Source: Brumimicrobium ulvae (GTDB taxonomy: Bacteria > Bacteroidota > Bacteroidia > Flavobacteriales_D > Crocinitomicaceae). From it: a DNA stretch of 64,000 nt. The stretch covers positions 1-64,000 of the forward strand of contig NZ_CANNGT010000013.1 of NCBI RefSeq assembly GCF_947504225.1. The letters run 5' to 3'. The notes below the pieces were generated by a model, which was not told the origin of the DNA, ran no database searches, and saw only the letters and a list, made by a program, of their open reading frames with translations. A program made the position numbers and the translations under genes. Below, piece by piece: positions 26,592-35,132 of the stretch (within the stretch, counting starts at the first letter, position 1; every line of letters begins with the position of its first letter).

Positions 26592-27944
26592 ATGGACCAA
26601 GCAATAGATGAATTGAAATCAGATTTGATTTCTTTGATTAGAATTAAAGAATGGAAGACTTTAAAGTATGAACTTGAAAAGCTTGAAGCTGTTAGTGTTG
26701 CTGAGCTTTTTAAAGATATCTCTGAACGCGATAAAATCATTATTTTTAGACTGCTAGATAAGCAGCAAACAAAAGAGGTATTTAAACTTCTCTCGCATTC
26801 AAAACAACAAGAGATCATTAATGGATTGGCAGTGAATGCAGCAAAAATTGCGCGACTGCTAAATGATTTGGAGCCAGATGATAGGACCGCTTTTTTGGGT
26901 GAGCTCCCAGGAGAAGTTGCGCAAAAACTAATTAAAGAGTTGTCTCCTGAGCAAAGAGAAATCACCAATCAATTATTGGGTTATCCGAAGGACAGTATCG
27001 GTCGACTGATGACAACTCAATATGTTGCGGTTAGGCCTGAATTCACAGTTGAACAAACCTTCCAACATATCCGTGAATATGGTCAAGATGCTGAAACCCT
27101 CAATGTAATTTATATTGTAGATGCAGATTGGAATTTGATCGATGATTTAAAAATTAAAGACCTTATTTTGGCCAATCCAGAACAAACAATGGAGGAGCTA
27201 ATCGATTATCAATTTGTTTCTCTTAGTGCTTCCGAAGATCAAGAGGAAGCTATTAAGGTTTTTAAAGATTACGATAGGGTAGCTTTGCCTGTTGTTGGTC
27301 GAGACGGTGTATTGCTTGGAATTGTAACTTTTGATGATATCATGGATGTTGTCGATGAGGAATCTTCAGAAGATTTCCAAAAGTTTGGTGCGTTTCAGAG
27401 TGCAGTAAATAATCCACTTAAAGCACGTGTTTTTGATTTGTATAAAAATAGAGTGGTTTGGTTGGTGGCCTTAGTGTTCATGAATTTATTTTCTGGCGCA
27501 GCTTTGGCCAGTTTTGAGAACGTTATACACTCTGTGGTTGCTTTGGTGTTTTTTCTACCGCTATTGATTGATAGTGGTGGGAATGCTGGTTCTCAAACTG
27601 CGACTTTAATGATACGTTCTTTGGCCATGGGGGACGTTAAGCTGTCGGATTGGTATAAGTTAATCGGAAAAGAGCTTTTGGTTTCTTTGTCTTTAGGAGT
27701 TACAATGGCTGTAGGGGTGTCTTTGGTGGCCAGTTATCGCGCTCCCGAAGTTGTTATTGTAGTTTCCCTTACAATGATTCTTACCGTGCTGATGGGAAGT
27801 GTTGTTGGTCTGTTATTGCCTTTTATTTTTACCCGACTTAAACTTGATCCTGCAACAGCAAGTGCTCCTTTAATTACCTCTATTGCTGATATTAGCGGAG
27901 TGTTGATCTACTTCAGCGTTGCTAGTTGGTGGTTTGGTTTCTAA
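26592..27944 (+). CDS. mgtE: Magnesium transporter MgtE
   Basis: 450 residues, the standard length. There are three parts: an N-terminal helical MgtE_N domain (about 1 to 130, ending in the DDRTAFLGELP and PKDSIGRLMT region), two CBS domains (about 135 to 255) and a C-terminal membrane domain with five segments containing LPLLIDSGGNAGSQTATLMIR, the family's pore signature. It is a Mg2+-gated channel in the inner membrane; the cytoplasmic domains sense Mg2+ and close the pore when it is plentiful. Confidence 0.96.
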   Translation: MDQAIDELKSDLISLIRIKEWKTLKYELEKLEAVSVAELFKDISERDKIIIFRLLDKQQTKEVFKLLSHSKQQEIINGLAVNAAKIARLLNDLEPDDRTAFLGELPGEVAQKLIKELSPEQREITNQLLGYPKDSIGRLMTTQYVAVRPEFTVEQTFQHIREYGQDAETLNVIYIVDADWNLIDDLKIKDLILANPEQTMEELIDYQFVSLSASEDQEEAIKVFKDYDRVALPVVGRDGVLLGIVTFDDIMDVVDEESSEDFQKFGAFQSAVNNPLKARVFDLYKNRVVWLVALVFMNLFSGAALASFENVIHSVVALVFFLPLLIDSGGNAGSQTATLMIRSLAMGDVKLSDWYKLIGKELLVSLSLGVTMAVGVSLVASYRAPEVVIVVSLTMILTVLMGSVVGLLLPFIFTRLKLDPATASAPLITSIADISGVLIYFSVASWWFGF

Positions 27945-27999
27945 AAGTATCCAATAAGCTTAATCCCCAAATTTTCAACTTCAAATGTTCATTAAAAGC

Positions 28000-28029
28000 A
28001 AAAAGAGCTTGCCGTAAAACGACAAGCTC
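28000..28029 (-). terminator. Terminator of the tRNA-Asn transcript
   Basis: On the minus strand GAGCTTG (28029-28023) pairs with CAAGCTC (28011-28005) and is followed by five T (28004-28000). It starts 7 nt after the tRNA 3' end. On the plus strand the same hairpin has only a weak T-run, but could help end mgtE. Confidence 0.85.
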
Positions 28030-28036
28030 AATTTTG

Positions 28037-28110
28037 CTCCCCCTCTAGGACTTGAACCTAGGACCCTCTGATTAACAGTCAGATGCTCTAACCAACTGAG
28101 CTAAGGAGGA
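28037..28110 (-). tRNA. tRNA-Asn (anticodon GTT)
   Basis: 74 nt on the minus strand, a complete cloverleaf. The acceptor stem is TCCTCCT with AGGGGGA, the D-arm GCTC...GAGC, and the anticodon arm TCTGA-CTGTTAA-TCAGA with anticodon GTT. The T-arm is CTAGG-TTCAAGT-CCTAG and the discriminator base is G. CCA is not encoded. It has its own upstream promoter and downstream terminator. Confidence 0.97.
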
Positions 28111-28196
28111 ATATATTCTTTAAAAAGATATTCTATTTCATTTTGCGGTTGAGATTTTTTATTCGTTTATAAAAGTCATTTTCTCGACTGCGACTG

Positions 28197-28228
28197 CAAA
28201 TATAGTCAATTAATTTCTTTTGAAGCAA
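28197..28228 (-). promoter_or_regulatory. Candidate promoter of tRNA-Asn
   Basis: On the minus strand TTG (28228-28226) is followed after 21 nt by TATATTTG (28204-28197), matching the Bacteroidota -33/-7 consensus in sequence and spacing. Transcription would begin about 80 nt before the tRNA. Confidence 0.6.
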
Positions 28229-28294
28229 GCCTTAGGCGAAAAAAATTCAAAAAAAAATCAACTTTTTTGCAATGTTCAGAATATCAAGTGAATA

Positions 28295-29134
28295 TTATCT
28301 TTGAGCACGGATGGTAAGTACTGGTAAGGTGCTTGATTTCATAAGATCGCTCGTTACAGAACCGTTAAAAAGTCGAGCCAACCCTCTTCGCCCATGAGTT
28401 ACTGTTGTAACTAAATCTGCATTTACACGATGAGCAAATTCGTTTATTCCAATTTGGACAGACTCGGCTGCGTATACGTGACAATCGTAATTAACCAAGC
28501 CATTTTCTTTAGCAAATGATTCCATTGAATCTAACATCGGTCCAGAGAAAAAGAAATCATCACGTGTTATGATTCTCACTAAGTCGACTTTTGCTTGTAG
28601 AAGTTCAGCAATTTCAGCGATTTTTCTAAAAGATGTAACCACGCCATCTCCAAAATCACTTGCAAAAACAAGTCGCTCAAATTTCGGGTCCAGAACTTCA
28701 TCTCTCGTAGTTAAAACTGGTGTTTTGGAAAGTCGAACAATTTTATCTGTGTTACTTCCGATAAAAAAGTCGTTAACATACCCCGAAGAACCATGTGTTC
28801 CCATTACAATTAAATCAATATCATTCTCTTTTGCCTGTTTAACGATAGACTCATAAACTCCATCATATTGAATTGCTTTAGCTACGTTTACTCCTTCTAG
28901 AAAGTCTTGACTTAATAATTCTTGAAAATCCATTTTCACTTTCTTTAGAATAAATAAACCTTCTGCAATATCTTGTTGTGATTGACCAGGAATAATCCCT
29001 GTTTCATACACAGGCATAGAAACCACATGGAGAAAGTATATTCGGGCGTCAAATTTCTTGGCTAGGTTAGCTGCTAGTTTAGCAGCATTTAATGCATATT
29101 CAGAAAAGTCCGTAGGTACAAGTATCTTTTTCAT
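28295..29134 (-). CDS. Universal stress protein with two tandem UspA domains
   Basis: 279 residues. Two Usp domains are present (about 1 to 145 and 150 to 279). The first starts KKILVPTDFSEYALNAAKLA and ends with the ATP-binding motif MGTHGSSGYVNDFFIGSNTDKI. The second carries VTHGRRGLARLFNGSVTSDL, a near match to the same G-x2-G-x9-G-S motif. ATP binding is therefore likely in the first and possible in the second. Such proteins respond to starvation and stress by poorly defined routes. It is the last gene of the mrp, nifU-like, dgkA, usp run on the minus strand, 63 bp after dgkA. Confidence 0.92.
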   Translation of the reverse strand: MKKILVPTDFSEYALNAAKLAANLAKKFDARIYFLHVVSMPVYETGIIPGQSQQDIAEGLFILKKVKMDFQELLSQDFLEGVNVAKAIQYDGVYESIVKQAKENDIDLIVMGTHGSSGYVNDFFIGSNTDKIVRLSKTPVLTTRDEVLDPKFERLVFASDFGDGVVTSFRKIAEIAELLQAKVDLVRIITRDDFFFSGPMLDSMESFAKENGLVNYDCHVYAAESVQIGINEFAHRVNADLVTTVTHGRRGLARLFNGSVTSDLMKSSTLPVLTIRAQR

Positions 29135-29197
29135 AATCTTAATTTTCTAACAAGATAATGAATTTTTATTAAGTAACCCAGAGCGTTTTAGCTGACT

Positions 29198-29539
29198 TTA
29201 ATCATTAAATAAATAGGAATAAAAAATCACTGCACCTATAATGGCTGAAAATATTGAGGCAAGCAAAACTGCTCCAGCACATAGGTCCTTGATGAGTTTA
29301 ATTTGAGGATGTTCTTTTTTTGAAATGAGATCACAGGTTTTTTCTATTGCAGAATTGATTGTTTCGAGCGAGAGGACCAATCCACTGCACAACAAAATAA
29401 CCAACCAATGGATGTTTGAAATGTCTAAATATAGACCTGTTGCTATTACTAATAGAAATACAGCAAATTGAATTCTGAAATTACGTTCCGAACGGAACAT
29501 TTGAGATAAACCACGAAATGCATGATTGAAACCAAGCAT
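29198..29539 (-). CDS. dgkA: Diacylglycerol kinase family protein (DgkA-like)
   Basis: 113 residues, the family's usual size, with three membrane helices. Conserved features are RSERNFRIQ near the start, LSLETINSAIEKTCDLI (the E-x-x-N-x-A-x-E active-site motif) and IKDLCAGAVLL (K-D-x-x-A-G-A-V). Family members phosphorylate diacylglycerol or, in many Gram-positives, undecaprenol; which substrate is used here cannot be told. Undecaprenol would connect it to the wall pathway. It lies 8 bp after the nifU-like gene. Confidence 0.92.
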   Translation of the reverse strand: MLGFNHAFRGLSQMFRSERNFRIQFAVFLLVIATGLYLDISNIHWLVILLCSGLVLSLETINSAIEKTCDLISKKEHPQIKLIKDLCAGAVLLASIFSAIIGAVIFYSYLFND

Positions 29540-29547
29540 GTCGTGGT

Positions 29548-29814
29548 TTATTTAGATATTTCTTCTGTTTGATCAACAGCTTCTACACGAAGTACTTCTG
29601 GAGCAGCTTTTTTTATGGCCTCTTCTAAACCAGCCTTTAATGTCATAACGCTCATAGAGCAATCACGACAAGCACCAAGTAAACGGACGCGTACAACTTT
29701 CTCTTCGGTGATTTCAACCAATTCCATGTCGCCTCCATCTTGTTCTAAAAACGGACGCAATTGCTCTAATGCATCATTCACTGTTTTCTTTAATGCTTCC
29801 ATTCCTTCGGTCAT
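29548..29814 (-). CDS. NifU-like C-terminal domain protein (Fe-S cluster scaffold)
   Basis: 88 residues: a single NifU C-terminal (Nfu) domain with LRPFLEQDGGDMELVEI and the cluster-binding motif C49-R-D-C52 in LLGACRDCSMS. Such proteins carry a 4Fe-4S cluster bridged between two monomers and hand it to client enzymes. It sits 9 bp downstream of the Mrp gene, a common Fe-S assembly pairing. Cytoplasmic. Confidence 0.94.
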   Translation of the reverse strand: MTEGMEALKKTVNDALEQLRPFLEQDGGDMELVEITEEKVVRVRLLGACRDCSMSVMTLKAGLEEAIKKAAPEVLRVEAVDQTEEISK

Positions 29815-29823
29815 GTTAAATGT

Positions 29824-30876
29824 TTACTTTGTTATCTCTACAAACTTACGAACTAATTCGTCAAAAGCCTCAGAAACAACTGTGTTTTGTTGCATTACCG
29901 CCGGTCTTCCAATATCTCCAGCCTCTCGAACACTTTGAACTAAGGGAATATGACCTAGGAAACGTTGATTCATCCCCTTGGCTAAATTCTTCACTCCATC
30001 TCTACCGAAAATGAAATATTTGTTTTCTGGAAGTTCTTCTGGTGTGAACCAAGCCATGTTTTCAATCAACCCTACGATTGGAACCTTTATGGTGTCCAGC
30101 TGGAACATGTTTACTCCTTTTCTGGCATCTGCAAGTGCAACCTCTTGTGGTGTTGATACAATAATGGCCCCGTCTAGTGGAATGTTTTGTACTAAGGATA
30201 AATGAATATCACCTGTCCCTGGAGGTAGGTCAATTAATAAATAATCCAACTCGCCCCAATGGGTGTCTGTGAACATTTGAGTAAGTGCCTTTGATGCCAT
30301 TGGCCCCCTCCATACTACTGCGTCGTCTTGCTCTGTAAAGAACCCGATTGACATAATAGAGATTCCATAAGATAGAACAGGCGCCATTTTTGTCTCGCCT
30401 TCTACATTGATGGAGGCAGGACGGTCTCCAACCACATCAAACATCGTTGGCATAGATGGACCATAAATGTCAGCATCTACTATACCTACTTTATATCCTG
30501 CTTTGGCTAAGCCACCTGCTAGATTTGCTGTAACTGTTGATTTACCAACTCCACCTTTTCCAGATGCAATGGCAATAATGTGTTTAACCTCTGGTAGAAC
30601 TTTTCTGCGCGAACCTTTTGCTTCAGCAGACATTCCTTTTACATTGGTTTCTACTTCAATCTCATCTCCTAAAATTCGCTTTAAAGTAAAAGAAACGGCT
30701 TCTTGCATTCTTTTTCTTGCATGCATTGCAGGATTGACAACGTTTACATTGAGTGATATTTTGTTGCCTTCGATTTGTAAATCTTCAATTAAATTTTGTG
30801 AAACTATATCCTTTTTAAGGTCGGGTTCTATTACATTTCCCAACGCTTCTAAAACTTTATCTCTTGTGATTTCCAT
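29824..30876 (-). CDS. mrp: Mrp/NBP35-family Fe-S cluster carrier ATPase
   Basis: 350 residues from the ATG at 30876. A longer frame from 30897 exists, but a -7 element overlaps that start, so the later one is preferred. An N-terminal MIP18/DUF59 domain (about 1 to 90) precedes the P-loop ATPase domain with the deviant Walker A GKGGVGKS (106-113), YGPSMPTMFDV and LIDLPPGTGDIHLSL. The family binds and transfers 4Fe-4S clusters as a dimer. A canonical CxxC near the C-terminus is not visible, so cluster binding may differ from characterised ApbC. It heads a minus-strand operon with the NifU-like gene, dgkA and probably the stress protein gene. Confidence 0.94.
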   Translation of the reverse strand: MEITRDKVLEALGNVIEPDLKKDIVSQNLIEDLQIEGNKISLNVNVVNPAMHARKRMQEAVSFTLKRILGDEIEVETNVKGMSAEAKGSRRKVLPEVKHIIAIASGKGGVGKSTVTANLAGGLAKAGYKVGIVDADIYGPSMPTMFDVVGDRPASINVEGETKMAPVLSYGISIMSIGFFTEQDDAVVWRGPMASKALTQMFTDTHWGELDYLLIDLPPGTGDIHLSLVQNIPLDGAIIVSTPQEVALADARKGVNMFQLDTIKVPIVGLIENMAWFTPEELPENKYFIFGRDGVKNLAKGMNQRFLGHIPLVQSVREAGDIGRPAVMQQNTVVSEAFDELVRKFVEITK

Positions 30877-30894
30877 AACTCGTTTTTTGTACAT

Positions 30895-30902
30895 CAAAAT
30901 TA
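30895..30902 (-). promoter_or_regulatory. Candidate -7 element of the mrp operon
   Basis: TAATTTTG on the minus strand matches TAnnTTTG and lies 18 bp before the mrp ATG at 30876. Confidence 0.45.
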
Positions 30903-31226
30903 GAGTTTTATTCTTGTTTTACACCTAAATGTCCGAATAAAATTAATTTCTTCTAAGAAAGTCCAACTTCAATTGAAATGCTTATTTGAAGCTTTCTTTT
31001 ACCCAACCAATTAAACCGTTTTTGAGTAGCATTATGAAAATTATAAACGAAAGAAGTAATCCTAATTTATAATTATATGCTTGAATAAGATTAAATGATA
31101 TAATAAATTCCTCTGGCTGGAATGAAATAAGAAAATTAACTAAAAAAGAGATTGAAGTGAAATTTTAACACGATTATTAAATTATGTTTTTTAAATTTAT
31201 CCCACTAAACTAATATTAATACTACA
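30903..31226. other. AT-rich gap between divergent mrp and amidase genes
   Basis: Apart from the possible gene remnant at 30982-31164, it holds a hairpin (AAGAAAG and CTTCAA at 30955-30972, pairing with TTGAAG and CTTTCTT at 30986-30998) and a near -7 match TATGTTTT at 31183-31190 that could drive the amidase gene. Confidence 0.4.
30982..31164 (-). pseudogene. Possible 3' remnant of an inner-membrane protein gene
   Basis: On the minus strand 60 codons are open before the TAA at 30984-30982, with no start codon near the 5' edge (in-frame stop at 31167-31165). The translation has hydrophobic segments (YKLGLLLSFIIFIMLL) and ends KNGLIGWVKESFK, which looks like the C-terminus of a multi-pass transporter; branched-chain amino acid ABC permeases end in a similar L-x-GLxG pattern. 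AT-rich DNA can produce hydrophobic frames by chance, so this is tentative. A 7+6-bp hairpin (30955-30998) overlaps the stop. Confidence 0.3.
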
Positions 31227-34205
31227 ATGAAAATCAGTACGCTACTATTGCTGTTTTTTGCTCCATTTTTAATCTTAGGGCAAAATTTATCTTTTAATCA
31301 AGCTTATATAGATCATCCAAACGTTCCTGAAGGAGTTTTAGAAACAGTTTCTTGGACAAGAACCCATATGCAAAATATTGATGAAACTTATGCACCGTCG
31401 TGTACAGGTATGCCTAGTCCTTATGGTGTGATGGGTGTTTTTGATGATGGTGCTAACTATTTCAAGCAAAATGGAAAATTAATTGCCCAACTTTCAAACA
31501 TTACTGTCAGTCAACAAAAAGCAGATGTTGACCTTCAGATTAAAGCCTATGCTGCTGCATTTGAACACATATACCTTCAGCATGCTGGTTTGCCAGCTGA
31601 TCAAAGGATTTATAATACATTAATTCAACTCTCTGAAATTCCTGATTCAGGAAGAGTAAATCTTTATGCAAGAGATGCACAGGTTTTTGAAATTATGCGT
31701 TACCTAAAAGATGTTGATTTTGCACAGACCCATGGTTTTGCACCACATAACTTAAATCTAGAACAGGTGTTTGGAGCAAGCAATTATCAAGTGCTTTCTG
31801 CACCTCAAGTTAATTTTACCCCAACTGGAATTGAAATAGATTCAGGGTTATCCTATATGCCTAATTCAGGATCAACGAATAAATCTGTAGGATATGGTCC
31901 TGCTTTATGGGTGCCAACTCCATCTTGTAATTATAATTCTAGAAATGGTACGGTTGTTCAGGCAATTACCATCCATACGATTCAAGGGTCTTATGCAGGG
32001 GCTATTTCTTGGGCTCAAAACTGTTCTGCAAATGTTTCTTATCATTATGTCATTAGATCTAGTGATGGTCAAATAACCCAAATGTTAGAGGAGTATAAAA
32101 GAGGGTGGCATGTTGGAAACTCAAACTCTATTGCAATTGGCTATGAGCATGAAGGCTGGGTGAACGACCCTAGTTGGTATACCAATGCCATGTATCAAAG
32201 TTCTGCTGCTTTAAGTAGACATATTACAACAAAGAATCATGACGCAAATTTAAAACCTGTAAGAACATATTTTGGTAATTCAACTTCAGGAATTAATACC
32301 CTTGGTGCATGTACACGTATTAAGGGACACCAACACTTCCCCAGCCAGTCGCACACAGATCCTGGAATACATTGGAACTGGGAAAAGTATTATAAGTTGG
32401 TCAATGCCAATCCAAGTATCACTACAATTACCAATACAAGTGGTAACTTTTATGATTCTGGAGGAGCGTCAGGAAACTATGGAAATGATGAAAGAAAATT
32501 ATGGTTGTTTGCTCCCAATGATGTGAGTTCCTTAACAATGAACTTTACTAGTTTTGATTTGGAAACCAATTGGGATTACCTTTTTGTTTATGACGGTACA
32601 ACAACTAATGCTCCTCTGATTGGAAAGTACACAGGAACAAGTGGTCCTGGATCAGTAACTTCCAACAATGGAACGCTCTTGTTTGAGTTTAGATCAGATT
32701 GTGCAACTGGAAAGCCAGGCTGGTCAGCAACTTACTCTTCTGTTCCGGTGACACCCCCAGATCATATTTCACCGAGTACAGCAATCAATATTTCTAACGG
32801 TTGGAAGACAAGTAATTTTCAAGCTGATTTCGTGGATGAAGATGATGTAGATGGAGCTGGTGTTGAGAAATCGCTGTATCATGTAGGGTATTTATCGAAC
32901 GGACACTGGACGGCAAACCATGAAAGAGGATTTATTTATGATGGGTTTGACGGAACAACGCTAAATTCGGATTGGACAGTGGAAGCTGGAAGCTGGGGGG
33001 TGAGCAACGGTAAACTAGTGCAAACAGATGCAAGTTTACACAACAATAATGTTTACATTCCTTTGAACCAAAGTTTGTCGAATAACTACCTCTATCATTG
33101 GAAAGGTAAGTTTGGAGGTGCTGTCGGAAACAGAAGAGGAGGACTTTATATTTTATGTAGTGACCCTACTGGAATTGAAAGAGGTGACTCTTATTTTATT
33201 TGGTTTAGAGTAGATGATAACGCAGTGCAATTCTATAAAGTTGAAAACAATGTTTTTGGACCTCCATTGATTAATGTTTCACATACAATTGATGCCAACA
33301 CAGAGTATGATTTTAAATTTAGTTTTGATCGAATCTCTGGTAAAATGCAAGTGTATATTGACGATGAACTGATTGGTACTTATGTTGATCCCGACCCTGT
33401 AGGAACGGGTGATTTTGTTTCTTTCCGCTCTGGAAATGCAACTATGGAGGTGGATGATTTCACTGTTTACCGCTCTCGATATCCTTCCGTTGATGTTCAT
33501 GTGGGGCCAACAGTAGGCGATGACATAAGAATGGAGAATCCAAATCCAAACACGAGTTCGGGTCGAGTAATGTCTATAATAAAAGACAATGCTTACAATG
33601 TTTCAAATATACACACCGAGTTGGTGGATATAGATTGGACAGCTCCTGTAGACTTAGTCATTAATGATGGTACGAGTACCGATATCGATACAACTTATAC
33701 TCCGGTTATTGATGCCAACTGGGGTACAGCTAACGATCCGAATTCTGGAATCGTTGAGTTTGAAGTTGCGATTGGAACAACTACTGGAGATGATGATGTC
33801 GTAGCATGGTCAAGCAACGGATTGAATACTACAATATCACACTTGCTCGCAAATCCTATTTATAATCAAGTGTATTATGTCTCTGTTAAAGCTGAAAATG
33901 GAGCCGGATTAATTGCAGATTCGTCTAGTAACGGGCAAAGGTATTTAGATAATTTAAGTGTTCCTTTGTATGGGCCAGAAAAGGTTTCTATTTATCCGAA
34001 TCCAGCGACTGAATACATTCTTTTTAAAGATGTTAAACAGGATATGAGTGTTGCGATTTACGATATGAAAGGACAGCTTGTATTGCGCTCCATGATTGGA
34101 CCAAATGAAAATCAAATTGAAATTGGGGATTTCTCACAAGGAGTTTATAATTTAGTATTAACTTTAGAGAATCAGTTAGTCGTTAAAAAATTAATTAAGA
34201 AATAA
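31227..34205 (+). CDS. Secreted N-acetylmuramoyl-L-alanine amidase-like protein with CUB domain and T9SS tail
   Basis: 992 residues. A signal peptide is followed by a novel N-terminal region (to about 230). An amidase_2 domain (about 245 to 400) contains ITIHTIQGSY, the stretch ANVSYHYVIRSSDGQI and RIKGHQHFPSQSHTDPG, with histidines placed as Zn ligands. A CUB domain follows (about 400 to 515; YLFVYDGTT, LLFEFRSD), then a laminin-G/concanavalin-like region (about 550 to 750) and a type A sorting domain (VSIYPNPATEY to VVKKLIKK). Amidases of this fold cleave the MurNAc to L-Ala bond. Secretion by T9SS suggests attack on other cells' walls or surface remodelling (inference). The end overlaps the next gene by one base. 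Confidence 0.88.
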   Translation: MKISTLLLLFFAPFLILGQNLSFNQAYIDHPNVPEGVLETVSWTRTHMQNIDETYAPSCTGMPSPYGVMGVFDDGANYFKQNGKLIAQLSNITVSQQKADVDLQIKAYAAAFEHIYLQHAGLPADQRIYNTLIQLSEIPDSGRVNLYARDAQVFEIMRYLKDVDFAQTHGFAPHNLNLEQVFGASNYQVLSAPQVNFTPTGIEIDSGLSYMPNSGSTNKSVGYGPALWVPTPSCNYNSRNGTVVQAITIHTIQGSYAGAISWAQNCSANVSYHYVIRSSDGQITQMLEEYKRGWHVGNSNSIAIGYEHEGWVNDPSWYTNAMYQSSAALSRHITTKNHDANLKPVRTYFGNSTSGINTLGACTRIKGHQHFPSQSHTDPGIHWNWEKYYKLVNANPSITTITNTSGNFYDSGGASGNYGNDERKLWLFAPNDVSSLTMNFTSFDLETNWDYLFVYDGTTTNAPLIGKYTGTSGPGSVTSNNGTLLFEFRSDCATGKPGWSATYSSVPVTPPDHISPSTAINISNGWKTSNFQADFVDEDDVDGAGVEKSLYHVGYLSNGHWTANHERGFIYDGFDGTTLNSDWTVEAGSWGVSNGKLVQTDASLHNNNVYIPLNQSLSNNYLYHWKGKFGGAVGNRRGGLYILCSDPTGIERGDSYFIWFRVDDNAVQFYKVENNVFGPPLINVSHTIDANTEYDFKFSFDRISGKMQVYIDDELIGTYVDPDPVGTGDFVSFRSGNATMEVDDFTVYRSRYPSVDVHVGPTVGDDIRMENPNPNTSSGRVMSIIKDNAYNVSNIHTELVDIDWTAPVDLVINDGTSTDIDTTYTPVIDANWGTANDPNSGIVEFEVAIGTTTGDDDVVAWSSNGLNTTISHLLANPIYNQVYYVSVKAENGAGLIADSSSNGQRYLDNLSVPLYGPEKVSIYPNPATEYILFKDVKQDMSVAIYDMKGQLVLRSMIGPNENQIEIGDFSQGVYNLVLTLENQLVVKKLIKK

Positions 34206-34846
34206 TGAGAAAAATTTGGATGTTAGTCCTTCTTGTTGGTTTGTTTTCGTGTGAAAATAAAGACGCAGAACAAGAAGTTGAACCGGTAGAAAAAGTGAAA
34301 GAAGAAGTTGTTATTGGAGAAGCGGAGGAAGAAGAAGTTTCTTACCACTTTGACGATGAAGTCGCTTTTGCTAGAATGGCATATAAAGAAATGAGTGAAG
34401 GTCGTTATGATTTATTGACGCGATATACTTCAGGTAAAATTCTTTTCTCACCTTATGCTTACATCGATACAGCTACTGCAAGAGAAGTGACTATCGAAGA
34501 GATCAAAGCAGGAACAGATGAGGTGCACTTTTGGGGCATCCAAGATGGAAGTGGAGACTCTTTATTGATGTCAACTCCTGAGTATCTTAATCAATACATT
34601 TTTGGAGTGGATATTCTTGGAGCAGAAGAGTTGAGTATTCAAACTTATGAAGGAGAAGCGCCTAAGGCTTATGGAAGTGAACTTCATAATGTACATCAAC
34701 TTTATCCAGAAGCTACTTTTGTAGAATTTTATATCGCTCCATCAGAGGAGGGGTACTTGGACTGGAAAGCTTTAATATTTGTTGTAGAAAAACAAGGTGA
34801 AGATTATTTGCTCAAGGCAATTATTCACAACCAATGGACAACATAG
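34205..34846 (+). CDS. Lipoprotein of unknown function
   Basis: 213 residues with a lipobox (LVGLFSC, cysteine near residue 16), so it is exported and lipid-anchored. A glutamate-rich, flexible linker (about 20 to 45) precedes a compact domain with VAFARMAYKEMSEG, VHFWGIQDGSGD and FVEFYIAPSEEGYLDW. I recognise no family. The start overlaps the stop of the amidase gene, so the two are co-translated and probably act together at the cell surface. A terminator follows. Confidence 0.8.
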   Translation: MRKIWMLVLLVGLFSCENKDAEQEVEPVEKVKEEVVIGEAEEEEVSYHFDDEVAFARMAYKEMSEGRYDLLTRYTSGKILFSPYAYIDTATAREVTIEEIKAGTDEVHFWGIQDGSGDSLLMSTPEYLNQYIFGVDILGAEELSIQTYEGEAPKAYGSELHNVHQLYPEATFVEFYIAPSEEGYLDWKALIFVVEKQGEDYLLKAIIHNQWTT

Positions 34847-34877
34847 AAGCTATAATTAGTGTTTGATTTAATATTTC

Positions 34878-34918
34878 AAGAGGTGATTCCATTGATTTGG
34901 TGTTCACCTCTTTTTTTT
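34878..34918 (+). terminator. Rho-independent terminator after the amidase/lipoprotein operon
   Basis: AAGAGGTGA (34878-34886) pairs with TCACCTCTT (34904-34912); loop of 17 nt; eight T follow on from the stem. Confidence 0.88.
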
Positions 34919-35132
34919 GACCTTAAACCTCATTGTTTAAGCATTTAACTACAATGGCAGATTGTTAAGTTTTTCTTAATACCACAAGTTTTCAAATGAT
35001 TAGTCTTTGAAAATAACGCTTTCATCCCCGTGATAATGTCTTATGCCGATAGACTTTGAGAAGTATTTACTTATTTCTTAAATTCGTATTGCCTTTTTTT
35101 TGTATATTTAAGAGAAGAAAATCAGTTATATT

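Noticed and set aside
26576..26968. A 130-codon minus-strand serine-rich reading frame
   Set aside because: Antisense to the start of mgtE, which has clear motifs; a compositional artefact.
28223..28294. A-run/T-run region between the stress protein gene and the tRNA as a terminator
   Set aside because: Only A/T pairing without a GC stem; the tRNA promoter overlaps it.
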